From Methanolobus sp. UBA118 (lineage in GTDB: Archaea > Halobacteriota > Methanosarcinia > Methanosarcinales > Methanosarcinaceae): 16,751 bases of DNA. Location: positions 1 to 16,751 of the forward strand of contig DACO01000002.1 of the NCBI GenBank assembly GCA_002508635.1, read 5' to 3'. Below the pieces are notes generated by a model. That model made no database searches and was not told the origin of the DNA. It was given only the letters and a program-made list of their open reading frames with translations. Below are positions 1-6,675 of the stretch, piece by piece. The position numbers and the translations under genes were made by a program. Each line of letters opens with the position of its first letter. Positions within the stretch are counted from its first letter, which is position 1.

Positions 1-128
1 CGACATTTGCCTATGAGAGCTTCCGACTCCTGGATGAAGGTGAGGGAACCTACTCTTTGCTTAATATTTTCTTCAATGTGATCCTGTGTCTGACAGGAGT
101 TGCTGCAGCTTATCTTTTATTCGCTTAA
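1..128 (+). CDS. crcB: CrcB/Fluc fluoride channel, 3' end only (5' part outside window)
   Basis: The frame starting at position 3 reads 41 residues to a TAA at 126-128, beginning TFAYESFRLLDEGEG and ending in a hydrophobic helix (LLNIFFNVILCLTGVAAAYLL shortened here). The Thr-Phe-x-Tyr-Glu segment matches the end of the conserved STFSTF-type motif of CrcB/Fluc, whose phenylalanines line the fluoride pore, and the last helix fits the fourth membrane segment. CrcB proteins are dimeric channels in the cytoplasmic membrane that let toxic fluoride leave the cell. Only about the last third is visible, so intactness cannot be judged. A T-rich stretch at 159-170 could end its transcript. A DUF190 gene, a frequent crcB neighbour, lies at 1874 on the same strand, beyond two opposing genes. 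The call rests on a short segment. Confidence 0.72.
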   Translation, partial: TFAYESFRLLDEGEGTYSLLNIFFNVILCLTGVAAAYLLFA

Positions 129-168
129 TCTCGGATTAGCGTACTATAGAATATGGGATTGTTTTCTT

Positions 169-1305
169 TCAGATCACATTTAAATATAGCAGGATTGCCA
201 GAACTATGAGTGTGATTCCTGTTATCAGTCGTATCTCGACCCGCTTTTCATCCTTGAAATTGGAAACTCTCTGCGGATCAAGTCCGAATGCCAGAAGGCC
301 TCCCAGTATCAGTATAGGTAAAACGACTCCGAAATTGTATATGCCAAGGTATATTGAAGCTTCCAGGATATTGTTTCCTGACATCAGCATTTCGAGAATT
401 GCAAGATAGACCGCTCCGACACAGGGGGCTTTCACCAGAGAGAAGAGTCCTCCGGCAGCAAATGACAGGACCAGTATATTCTTCCCTCGGATATTCCCTA
501 TAAAACCAATGAGAAAACCGGGAGTTCTGAAAGATGAATCTGAATTTTTTCTCATGTAGTAGGCATCATACAAATGCCAGATTCCAAGAAAGCCCACGAG
601 AGCTACCATAAATAGGTTGATGGCTGCTTCAATGCCAGGGAAGGATTTTAATGTATTAAGTATGCCGACTCCGAGTACCATATAAGTAATGAAGATGCCT
701 GCACAAAAGCCTGTGACAAGTATCAGCAGATCACGGCGGCTGCCACTTGATGATATTATCACCGAGGACAAAAAAGCCATCACCGCAAGAAGGCAGGGGT
801 TAAATCCCGCAAGTATCCCGGCGGCAAACACAAATAAATATGAATTACCCGATCCATACCACGCCGGCTCTTCTGAACTGCTCTTGTCAGCAAGGTATTC
901 GGTATTGTTTTTCTCTTCAGGGACCGTGGGTGCGTTCTCAATACCATCTATGAGGAGCTTTTCCAGCAATTCGGTGTCGTCCCTGTAATCGTTATAGTCT
1001 ATTACCAGACTTCTGTTTATCACGATCGTGGGAACAACAGTGATATCATATTCACTGATATACTCGAATGATTCCATAATGTCATGTTTCGTATAATTGA
1101 CATTATCGTACTGATCCACTACCCTTTCTATGACCGGACTTGCTTTTTCACATTTTAGACAGCCATTTTCATAGAAGAATTCAACCGTCACGGTGCCAGA
1201 GCCGGCATATGCGGTGGAAGATATCAATAGCAGAATCAGCAAACAAAAAATGCCTCCAGCTATTTTTCTAGTGGCAGCTTGTGGAAGAGCATGTCGTTTT
1301 TTCAT
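169..1305 (-). CDS. Exported thioredoxin domain fused to a CcdA/DsbD-type transmembrane thiol transporter
   Basis: Residues 1-34 form a signal peptide ending TAYA. Residues 38-125 look like a thioredoxin fold: beta strand VTVEFFY, active-site C49-L-K-C52, and the cis-proline strand VVPT at 90-93. After a polar linker (about 126-152) come about six membrane helices to residue 378 with two conserved cysteine sites, NPC (C171) and APC (C295). This is the layout of CcdA/DsbD, which pass electrons from cytoplasmic thioredoxin to the outer face of the membrane. Here the receiving thioredoxin domain is joined to the N-terminus and should lie outside the cell. The likely role is reducing or exchanging disulfides in exported proteins, possibly for cytochrome c maturation. 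The start overlaps the end of the upstream gene by 38 bases, so translation is probably coupled; a weak GGAA site precedes the ATG. Confidence 0.85.
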   Translation of the reverse strand: MKKRHALPQAATRKIAGGIFCLLILLLISSTAYAGSGTVTVEFFYENGCLKCEKASPVIERVVDQYDNVNYTKHDIMESFEYISEYDITVVPTIVINRSLVIDYNDYRDDTELLEKLLIDGIENAPTVPEEKNNTEYLADKSSSEEPAWYGSGNSYLFVFAAGILAGFNPCLLAVMAFLSSVIISSSGSRRDLLILVTGFCAGIFITYMVLGVGILNTLKSFPGIEAAINLFMVALVGFLGIWHLYDAYYMRKNSDSSFRTPGFLIGFIGNIRGKNILVLSFAAGGLFSLVKAPCVGAVYLAILEMLMSGNNILEASIYLGIYNFGVVLPILILGGLLAFGLDPQRVSNFKDEKRVEIRLITGITLIVLAILLYLNVI

Positions 1306-1720
1306 AGTTCTTTTCCGGGGCTCTCATGGTCTCGACACTGATTAGATCACCGGTGTCGGCATTCACATAAGCTTCTACAACGTAAAGTGTAGATGTGCCG
1401 GGACATGCACAGCTACGCTCCATTATCTCTACCTTCCAGAATCTATCGGCGCCGTTATGTAAGGTATTGTTTTGATCTTCAGTTGCATGTTCCATAAAAG
1501 TTGTCTTCGTTGCTCTCCAGTCGGAAACTTTGAACTTGTTTTCAATGAACTCACTTGCGTTTGAATCACTTTTGACAATACTTACAGCCTGCGAGGAATT
1601 GATATTCACGTCAGGTTCCGTATGGATAAGTCCATCCAGGTATCCTGTCCCTGCAAAAGCTCCTCCGACAATGAGAATAAAAGCAAAGGCTGAAAGGAAC
1701 AGGATCTTATTCTTATCCAT
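1268..1720 (-). CDS. Small exported membrane-anchored protein with PepSY-like features and C-terminal cysteines
   Basis: The 150-residue product has one N-terminal hydrophobic helix (about residues 6-24), which is a signal sequence or anchor, followed by a soluble outside domain. The segment AYVNADTGDLISVET (about 117-131) resembles the closing strand of PepSY-type domains, where a Ala-Tyr-Val-(x)-x-x-Thr-Gly-x-hydrophobic pattern is common; no firm family can be assigned. Four cysteines stand out: C104 and C106 in SCACPG, and C144 and C149 in TTCSSTSCH at the extreme end. The gene is directly upstream of, and overlaps, the thioredoxin-CcdA fusion, so its cysteines are plausible substrates of that system. 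A TATA-like sequence (about 1743-1750, read on the minus strand) close to the ATG suggests a very short leader. The function is unknown. Confidence 0.75.
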   Translation of the reverse strand: MDKNKILFLSAFAFILIVGGAFAGTGYLDGLIHTEPDVNINSSQAVSIVKSDSNASEFIENKFKVSDWRATKTTFMEHATEDQNNTLHNGADRFWKVEIMERSCACPGTSTLYVVEAYVNADTGDLISVETMRAPEKNYEKTTCSSTSCH

Positions 1721-1873
1721 AAATCTTACTTTGTTGCTTTAGATTATAAGTTTTGCTAAATTCAACCGGCTTCAACTTCTCTACAATATCATCATCCGGA
1801 CAGGAAGAATAATAAAGCAACCAATACAAGTTCTGTACATACTTTTGATGTAAGTGGTCACAAAAAGAAGGTT

Positions 1874-2215
1874 ATGAAAATGAAAGCATCACTTCTCAGG
1901 ATATATCTTAGTGAGAATGACAAATATGAGGGTAAAACTGCACACCATGCAGTGCTTGAGTTTCTGAAGGATGTGGGTGTGGCAGGTGCGACAGTACATC
2001 ATTGTATGGAAGGGTATGGGGTACATAACCGGATACATACGGCAGGTGTACTGAGTCTTGGAACAGACCTTCCGGTAATCATACAGGCAGTGGACAGGGA
2101 AGAAAAGATAAAGTCTGTCATCCCTCAACTTAAGAAAATGCTTCCTACCGAGCTTATAACTCTCCAGGAGATCGAAATTGTCTCCGGGGAAGAGTTCAGG
2201 GATGATATTGAATAG
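1874..2215 (+). CDS. DUF190 family protein
   Basis: The 113-residue product is the usual length for DUF190 (PF02641) and shows its typical pattern: an N-terminal strand LLRIYLSENDKYEG, a helix with HHAVLEFLKDVGVAGATVHH, then GYGVHNRIHT, and a C-terminal PVIIQAVDREEKIKSVIPQL segment. Members are small PII-like proteins that often sit beside crcB fluoride channel genes, and a role in fluoride or ion homeostasis is inferred from that context; the biochemical role is not established. A crcB end lies at the left edge of this window on the same strand. The ATG at 1874 follows AGAAGG closely; a second ATG six bases downstream (1880) is an equally possible start. The gene converges with yhbY, with 11 bases between the stops. 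Confidence 0.85.
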   Translation: MKMKASLLRIYLSENDKYEGKTAHHAVLEFLKDVGVAGATVHHCMEGYGVHNRIHTAGVLSLGTDLPVIIQAVDREEKIKSVIPQLKKMLPTELITLQEIEIVSGEEFRDDIE

Positions 2216-2226
2216 CTGTAGCAGGA

Positions 2227-2487
2227 TTATCTGTAGAGGACCACTGTATTGCCACGTATCTCGATAAGAGTGGTTTTAGTGGAGTCTGCAAGTTCCTGGG
2301 CTGCCTCTTTTATATTCTCTGCTCCGGGGGTGGTCTTCAGCATCTTTATTTTAACAAGGCGGTTTGCTTTTACCTGTTTTTTCACTTCTTCTATTACCGA
2401 ATCTGTAATGCCGTTCTTGCCGACATTGAGGATTGGCTTCAGCCCGGAGGCTTCTGCCTTTAATTTGTATAATTTGTCTTTTTCCAT
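2227..2487 (-). CDS. yhbY: YhbY/CRS1 (CRM) domain RNA-binding protein
   Basis: The 86-residue product is a stand-alone CRM domain. It has a basic N-terminal helix (KLYKLKAEASGL), the PILNVGKNGITDSVIEEV segment holding the GxxG-like Gly-Lys-Asn-Gly loop at about residues 23-26, the strand RLVKIKML, and a final strand TLIEIRGNTVVLYR. In bacteria YhbY associates with pre-50S ribosome particles, and plant CRM proteins act in intron splicing; the archaeal proteins are thought to bind rRNA or other RNA, but their role is not proven. AAGGTG lies just upstream of the ATG on the minus strand as a Shine-Dalgarno site. The gene is downstream of the degenerate KaiC-like gene on the same strand, separated by 134 bases that hold its own possible promoter (about 2522-2537). 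Confidence 0.88.
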   Translation of the reverse strand: MEKDKLYKLKAEASGLKPILNVGKNGITDSVIEEVKKQVKANRLVKIKMLKTTPGAENIKEAAQELADSTKTTLIEIRGNTVVLYR

Positions 2488-2521
2488 GAATTACACCTTA
2501 TTGCTTATTGATCCAAGTAGT

Positions 2522-2537
2522 ATATGATATTTCATAT
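2522..2537 (-). promoter_or_regulatory. AT-rich inverted repeat in the probable yhbY promoter
   Basis: ATATGA, a 4-base spacer, then TCATAT form a perfect 6-base inverted repeat 35 bases before the yhbY ATG. The AT-rich core is at a suitable distance for a TATA box with a short leader. Such a short AT-rich palindrome can arise by chance, so promoter identity is tentative. Confidence 0.35.
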
Positions 2538-2621
2538 GGTATGGGAAAGTGTTTTGAAAATTAGATTTTCTCAAGGGAACAATTACGTCCCTGGCCTGCT
2601 AGCTTTATGACATGACCCTGC

Positions 2622-3329
2622 TCAGGCATTCCCGGACTCTACCAGGCTGACATCTGTGCCTTCGATGGCGTACTCGAACCATGGTGTGGGCTTTGAGGTC
2701 AGGCCAACGACCCTCATTGCATAGGTATCGCCTACTGCCTTTATCTCGATCATGCCATCGAACAGTTGTTTCAGGGTGGCAATGGTCTGGGGATCATGCA
2801 TCTCGTCCTCGACTACATAAAGACCGAACCCGCCTGCAGCTTTTACCCGCCCTGTGAAGACGTGCAGGAATCTGAAAACAGTCTGCAGGTTAGAGTACAT
2901 AAGTATGGTGGAAAGTGAGTTGATACAGAGCCTGATCTTGTTCATTTTTTTCCTGACAAGGAATTCTTCCAGGAACTGACTGATCTTCACTCCGATCCCG
3001 GTAAGGTCCACAGGACTTGAAGCTCTCTTTATATTTGCTGTATCCGGAGCTCCCATCCCGAGTGTCTTTGTAACACAGTCGACCACTCCTATATTCATAG
3101 AAGAGATGTCCATGCCCTGTTCCTCGAACCATGAAAGCACACGCTCTCCTGGTTCTCTGGTTGAGACAAGTATCGCTGCATTGTCATTGTTGAGGTTCTG
3201 GTAAATGATCGCATCAAGCAATTCATCTTTCCGGCTCATGGGTGGACCTATCATCATAAGATTGGTGCCTTCCCGAATGCCGCCCAACAGGTCATCCAGC
3301 TCTTTGATACCTAATGAATAAACGGACAT
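2622..3329 (-). CDS. KaiC/RAD55-like RecA-fold protein with degenerate ATP-binding motifs
   Basis: The 235-residue product has a single KaiC/RecA-type fold: an opening SLGIKELDDLLGG typical of KaiC domains, a P-loop position at residues 28-35, an AAILVSTREPGERVL strand corresponding to the KaiC region that carries the catalytic glutamates, a Walker B position at 133-138, and a late VVEDEMHDP strand. The P-loop reads GPPMSRKD where active relatives have GPPGTGKT: the second glycine, the Gly before Lys, and the Ser/Thr after it are all changed, though Lys is kept. Walker B reads RLCINS, with Asn in place of Asp. ATP hydrolysis is therefore doubtful, and a binding or regulatory role is inferred. 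A conserved-looking PTPWFEYAIEG end is present. Archaeal relatives are annotated as RecA-superfamily ATPases implicated in signal transduction; no specific role can be given. Confidence 0.8.
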   Translation of the reverse strand: MSVYSLGIKELDDLLGGIREGTNLMMIGPPMSRKDELLDAIIYQNLNNDNAAILVSTREPGERVLSWFEEQGMDISSMNIGVVDCVTKTLGMGAPDTANIKRASSPVDLTGIGVKISQFLEEFLVRKKMNKIRLCINSLSTILMYSNLQTVFRFLHVFTGRVKAAGGFGLYVVEDEMHDPQTIATLKQLFDGMIEIKAVGDTYAMRVVGLTSKPTPWFEYAIEGTDVSLVESGNA

Positions 3330-3397
3330 GATCTATTGTGTTCCTGACTATGGATTACCCATAAAGATACTTATAATCTCTTAACGAAAGTGCAATG

Positions 3398-3416
3398 CAT
3401 ATCTTTTATAGATATG
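3398..3416 (-). promoter_or_regulatory. TATA box inside a 7-bp inverted repeat upstream of the degenerate KaiC gene
   Basis: CATATCT, five bases, then AGATATG form a perfect inverted repeat. Read on the minus strand its centre is CTATAAAAG, a good archaeal TATA box. A start site about 25 bases downstream would give a leader of about 50 bases before the ATG at 3329. A protein binding the palindrome would compete with TBP, so the repeat may be an operator. Confidence 0.5.
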
Positions 3417-3518
3417 TGCGATATATAATTGTTGCCTTTATATTATGACAGGCCAGATGTGTTTCTGAATATTTACAGTAACATATTACAAACAATATTA
3501 AAGTTTTTTGTTTACTGT

Positions 3519-4058
3519 TTACTGTTTAATGTGTTTCACGATATGGCCGGCTTCGGGGATAATTATTTCCTTCATGCCGAGCGTGACCGCTGCCGGGGAT
3601 CCGGGCATACAGAATACTGCTTTACCGTTTATGGTTCCTGCGGATGCACGGGTGAGTATCACAGAGGCACCGATCTGTTCTATACTCCTGTATCTGAACA
3701 GTTCTCCAAAACCGGGTATCTCCTTCTCGAACATGGGCTTTACGGATTCGATGGTCACATCCTTTGATGTAAGTCCGGTACCTCCGCTTGTAACTATGAT
3801 GTCTGCATCGGATCGTAAAGCCCTGGTAAGCGCATCGATTATGGAGGTCTCATCATCGATAACAAGGGAATAACCTGACAATTTATGGCCTGCTGCTTGA
3901 ATAAGTTCTTCCATGATCTGGCCGGAGCGGTCTTCAGCATCCTGTGGCGAGGATACTTTTCCGTACTTTTCAAACCTTGAGGTCGATATAGTGATTATAT
4001 AGAAATTACAGGGACCTTTGCTTTCTTTCTTGTGTTCTTTTACTGTAAAGTCATTCAT
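3519..4058 (-). CDS. moaB: Molybdenum cofactor biosynthesis protein MoaB/MogA family
   Basis: The 179-residue product carries the hallmarks of the MoaB/MogA molybdopterin-binding fold: FYIITISTSRF at the first strand, DRSG (43-46), VTSGGTGLTSKD (89-100, with the nucleotide/molybdopterin-binding TSGGTG), EIPGFGELFRYRS, and the MPGSPAAVTLGM loop (151-162). The family adenylates molybdopterin before molybdate or tungstate insertion; methanogens need this cofactor for formylmethanofuran dehydrogenase. About 15 extra polar residues precede the first strand. The gene is divergent from the DUF1786 gene with only 45 bases between start codons. The 3' flank contains a tandem GTTTACT repeat (about 3510-3530), which in the transcript direction is A-rich and not an obvious terminator. 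Confidence 0.92.
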   Translation of the reverse strand: MNDFTVKEHKKESKGPCNFYIITISTSRFEKYGKVSSPQDAEDRSGQIMEELIQAAGHKLSGYSLVIDDETSIIDALTRALRSDADIIVTSGGTGLTSKDVTIESVKPMFEKEIPGFGELFRYRSIEQIGASVILTRASAGTINGKAVFCMPGSPAAVTLGMKEIIIPEAGHIVKHIKQ

Positions 4059-4103
4059 ACGAAGTCTTATACATTAAAAGATATATGAAACACTCGATTC
4101 GAT
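4059..4103. promoter_or_regulatory. Compact divergent promoter between moaB and the DUF1786 gene
   Basis: Only 45 bases separate the two start codons. The AT-rich block at 4067-4089 (TTATACATTAAAAGATATATG) contains TATA-like sequences usable in both directions, the rightward one about 22-25 bases before the DUF1786 ATG. No good Shine-Dalgarno site precedes that ATG, which suggests a leaderless or nearly leaderless transcript. Initiation in one direction probably affects the other. Confidence 0.45.
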
Positions 4104-5183
4104 ATGAGAATACTGGCAATCGATGTAGGTACAGGTACCCAGGATATACTCCTGTACGATAGCGAAAAGGAAGTTGAGAACAGCCTGGTAATGGTGATGC
4201 CCTCTCCCACAGTCATAATTGCCGGGAAGGTGCGGGAAGCTACTTCCGCCGGAAAGGCGATTTTTCTCAAAGGTGGCGTCATGGGAGGCGGACCTTCTTC
4301 CAGGGCAATCAGGGAACATCTGAATCAGGGTCTGGAGGTATACGCGACTTCAAAGGCAGCGTTGACCATTAAGGATGATCTTGACAGAGTAAGGGAAATG
4401 GGGATAAAGATCGTTGATGATGCAGGAGAAAAGATTCCTGCGGGAGATTACGAAGAGATATTCCTGCAGGATATCGATCTGAAATCCATAGAGTCCGCAC
4501 TTAGCTGCTTTGGGGTGGAGATGCCGGAAGTTTTTGCAGTCGCGGTCCAGGATCATGGCAACTCTCCGCATGAGAGCAACCGTATTTACAGGTTCAAAAT
4601 ATTCGAGAGGCTCATTGATGCGGGAGGGAAGTTCTCCGATTTCGCATATGGTCATAAGGATATTCCTACAGATCTCACACGTATGATATCATCTTCAAAG
4701 ACCCTGTGCAACAGGGAAGTGGTTTTTATGGACACCGGGCCTGCTGCGATCTTCGGGGCACTGCTCGATCCGGCTGCCAGGCAACCCTGCCTTGTTGTGA
4801 ACATTGGTAACGGTCACACTCTTGCAGCTATTGTTAAGGATTACAGGATCGTTGCCCTCTACGAACATCACACATCCTCACTGACCGGTGAAGGTCTTCA
4901 GGAGCAACTACTGCGCTTTGCGGAAGGAGAACTTACATTCGATGAGGTCTTTGGTCAGGGGGGGCACGGATGCTACATCAAAGAGATTATAGACTTTGAT
5001 CAGGTGAAGTCGGTTATGATCACCGGTCCCAGACGCAGTTTACTGATGGACATGGAGGAGGATTCAAAGGACAGCAAGCTCTGGAACAGGTTGCATTTTG
5101 CCGCACCCTTCGGGAATATGATGCTCTCCGGCTCGTTCGGTCTGCTCACACCTTATCTGCCTGGAAAGGTTGATGAGCAATAA
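4104..5183 (+). CDS. DUF1786 family ASKHA-like protein of unknown function
   Basis: The 359-residue product matches the archaeal/anaerobe family DUF1786 (PF08735), sometimes labelled a putative pyruvate formate-lyase activating enzyme without experimental basis. It opens with ILAIDVGTGTQDILLYD (3-19), a sugar-kinase/Hsp70-type phosphate-1 loop with Asp7 and Gly9-Thr10-Gly11-Thr12. GGVMGGGPSSRAI (57-69), VFMDTGPAA (207-215), VVNIGNGHTLA (231-241) and AAPFGNMMLSGS (333-344) are further conserved glycine-rich blocks; the 231-241 block fits a phosphate-2 loop. This supports an actin-like ATPase fold, but the substrate is unknown. It is divergent from moaB, hinting at a cofactor-related role, though this is weak evidence. 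The start is set by the immediate N-terminal strand and by TATA-like sequence close upstream. Confidence 0.85.
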   Translation: MRILAIDVGTGTQDILLYDSEKEVENSLVMVMPSPTVIIAGKVREATSAGKAIFLKGGVMGGGPSSRAIREHLNQGLEVYATSKAALTIKDDLDRVREMGIKIVDDAGEKIPAGDYEEIFLQDIDLKSIESALSCFGVEMPEVFAVAVQDHGNSPHESNRIYRFKIFERLIDAGGKFSDFAYGHKDIPTDLTRMISSSKTLCNREVVFMDTGPAAIFGALLDPAARQPCLVVNIGNGHTLAAIVKDYRIVALYEHHTSSLTGEGLQEQLLRFAEGELTFDEVFGQGGHGCYIKEIIDFDQVKSVMITGPRRSLLMDMEEDSKDSKLWNRLHFAAPFGNMMLSGSFGLLTPYLPGKVDEQ

Positions 5184-5186
5184 GAC

Positions 5187-5353
5187 TTATAAAGTCCAAG
5201 GTAGTAGGGGATGAACCGTCCAGATGAAATTGTATCTGACTGATGTTTAACGGCATCAACAAATTCATATACAGACATCTCAATTAAGGACCGTTGCAAA
5301 GCGGTACTAGTTGACGCAAATCATTACAATAATTATTCAGGAGATTTAGATTC
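5187..5353 (+). promoter_or_regulatory. Promoter region and possible structured leader of rpl10e
   Basis: TTATAAAG at 5187-5194 is a good TATA match and would start a leader near 5220, about 130 bases before the rpl10e ATG. That leader could form GTC(C)AGAT with ATCTGAC (5218-5240, one bulge), TGATG with CATCA (5241-5258), and ACCG with CGGT (5290-5305). A second TATA-like site, TTCATATAC at 5264-5272, would give a shorter leader. GGAG, nine to ten bases before the ATG, is the ribosome binding site. The stems are short and unproven. Confidence 0.4.
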
Positions 5354-5872
5354 ATGGTAAGAAAACCAGCAAGTATGTACAGGAACGTGAGGCAGCGTTC
5401 ATACACAAGAAGGAAATACATGGGTGGTGTGCCGGGAAGCCACATCATTCACTACGACATGGGTAACAGGACAGCCGAATTCCCTGTAAAGCTATCTCTG
5501 CTTTCCGAGGAAAAATGTCAGATACGTCACACAGCTCTTGAAGCTGCACGTATTACAGCCAACAAGGCTATTATGGCAGCTGCCGGCCGTGCAGGATATC
5601 ATATGAAACTAAGGGTCTATCCTCATGAGGTCTTAAGAGAGAACAAGCAGGCAACAGGAGCAGGTGCTGACCGTGTATCCAGTGGTATGCGCGGAGCTTT
5701 CGGAAAGAATGTGGGTACGGCTGCCAGGGTTTCACCCGGTCAGAAGATTTTCACCATTTCAGTCAACAAGGAACAGTTCAAGACAGCAAAGGATGCTTTG
5801 AGAAAAGCAGGCCAGAAACTGCCAACACCTGTAAGGATAACTGTTGACAAGGGAATGGAACTTGTACAGTGA
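5354..5872 (+). CDS. rpl10e: 50S ribosomal protein L10e (uL16)
   Basis: The 172-residue length and sequence are those of archaeal L10e, the equivalent of bacterial L16, a large-subunit protein near the A-site/peptidyl-transferase region. Recognisable blocks include the start MVRKPASMYRNVRQRSYTRR, then GSHIIHYDMGN, ARITANKAIMAAAGR, YHMKLRVYPHEVLRENK, the flexible loop ATGAGADRVSSGMRGAFGK (about 98-116), and a C-terminal PVRITVDKG. No residues appear missing. GGAG lies upstream of the ATG at a suitable distance. The gene is followed after 28 bases by aIF2-beta on the same strand, so the two form a translation operon. Confidence 0.97.
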   Translation: MVRKPASMYRNVRQRSYTRRKYMGGVPGSHIIHYDMGNRTAEFPVKLSLLSEEKCQIRHTALEAARITANKAIMAAAGRAGYHMKLRVYPHEVLRENKQATGAGADRVSSGMRGAFGKNVGTAARVSPGQKIFTISVNKEQFKTAKDALRKAGQKLPTPVRITVDKGMELVQ

Positions 5873-5900
5873 AAGTGATTACTATTTCGGGAGGATTTGA

Positions 5901-6512
5901 ATGAAAGATTACGAAGCGCTTTTGGACCGTGCTATAGCAAACTTACCTGACAAGGAGACCACGGACACACGTTTCGTGATCCCCGAACCGAAGATCCTGG
6001 TTGAAGGTAAGACCACGATCCTTGATAATCTGAGCAATATAGCAGATGTACTGAACAGAGATCCCGATCACCTGATGAAATTCCTTACCCGTGAGATGGG
6101 TACTGCAGGTAAGATCGATGGTAACAGGGCTGTATTCCAGGGACGCTTTTCCAAGGAGCAGATCAAGAACAACATACAGGCATATGTAGATGAGTTTGTC
6201 ATGTGTTCCGAATGTTCAAGGCCTGATACCCAGCTGACCAAGATGGACAGGGTACTGGTACTCAAATGTGCCGCCTGCGGAGCTCACAGGCCTGTCAAGA
6301 AGAGGCGTGCAACCGCACCGGTCCAGCAACAGGATGCCATCGAGGAAGGTAAGGAATATGAAGTCCGCATCGATGCCGTCGGTTCAAAGGGTGACGGAAT
6401 TGCCAAGGTGGATAAATATACCATCTTCGTGCCCGGCACTACCAAGGGTCAGACCGCAAAGATAAGGGTCAAGCGCCTGAGCGGTACACTTGCTTTTGCA
6501 GAGAAGATCTGA
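5901..6512 (+). CDS. Translation initiation factor aIF2 subunit beta with C-terminal TRAM domain
   Basis: The 203-residue product has the aIF2-beta/eIF5 layout: an N-terminal helix (1-20), the central alpha/beta domain (about 25-98, ILDNLSNIADVLNRDPDHLMKFLTREMGT), and a zinc ribbon with C102-x2-C105 and C123-x2-C126. Residues 146-203 are an added TRAM domain (EVRIDAVGSKGDGIAKVDKY and IFVPGTTKGQTAKIRVKRL), an OB-like RNA-binding fold. Many archaeal aIF2-beta proteins stop soon after the ribbon at about 135-140 residues, so this is a fusion, as in other Methanosarcinales. As part of aIF2 it helps bring initiator tRNA to the small subunit; the TRAM domain may bind RNA. GGGAGG precedes the ATG. 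It is co-transcribed with rpl10e. Confidence 0.95.
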   Translation: MKDYEALLDRAIANLPDKETTDTRFVIPEPKILVEGKTTILDNLSNIADVLNRDPDHLMKFLTREMGTAGKIDGNRAVFQGRFSKEQIKNNIQAYVDEFVMCSECSRPDTQLTKMDRVLVLKCAACGAHRPVKKRRATAPVQQQDAIEEGKEYEVRIDAVGSKGDGIAKVDKYTIFVPGTTKGQTAKIRVKRLSGTLAFAEKI

Positions 6513-6555
6513 TCCGGAAAGGATCTGATTCTTTTCTGAACTTTTCTTTTTTAAT
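6511..6555 (+). terminator. Hairpin plus T-rich terminator after the rpl10e-aIF2-beta operon
   Basis: GATCC (6511-6515), loop GGAAA, GGATC (6521-6525) is a perfect 5-bp hairpin starting at the stop codon, followed by T-rich sequence to about 6555, including TTTTCTTTTTT. T-runs alone end transcription in archaea, so the hairpin may be incidental. Confidence 0.6.
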
Positions 6556-6614
6556 CCTGTTTGGATAGTTTCGACGACTTCATAGTCTGTTTTATCTGCT
6601 TTTTTAAGGAATAA

Positions 6615-6623
6615 GTTATATTA
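6615..6623 (+). promoter_or_regulatory. TATA box for the KaiC-radical SAM gene pair
   Basis: GTTATATTA lies about 55-60 bases before the preferred start at 6676. A transcript beginning about 25 bases downstream would have a leader of about 30 bases carrying the GAGGT ribosome binding site at 6666-6670. Confidence 0.45.
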
Positions 6624-6675
6624 CATCAGATCTATTAATATAATTACACTCGAAAACAATATGTCGAGGTTTCAA

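Noticed and set aside
3508..3532. Tandem GTTTACT repeat near the moaB 3' end, considered as a CRISPR-like or attachment repeat
   Set aside because: Only about two and a half units of seven bases with no spacers; simple sequence is the better description.
3429..3873. Plus-strand frames overlapping moaB
   Set aside because: The minus-strand MoaB motifs are complete and the plus-strand products match nothing.
5205..5250. Possible C/D box RNA (GGGATGA ... CTGA ... CTGATG)
   Set aside because: The C box is imperfect and the spacing of the inner boxes is wrong; the same bases are better described as leader hairpins.
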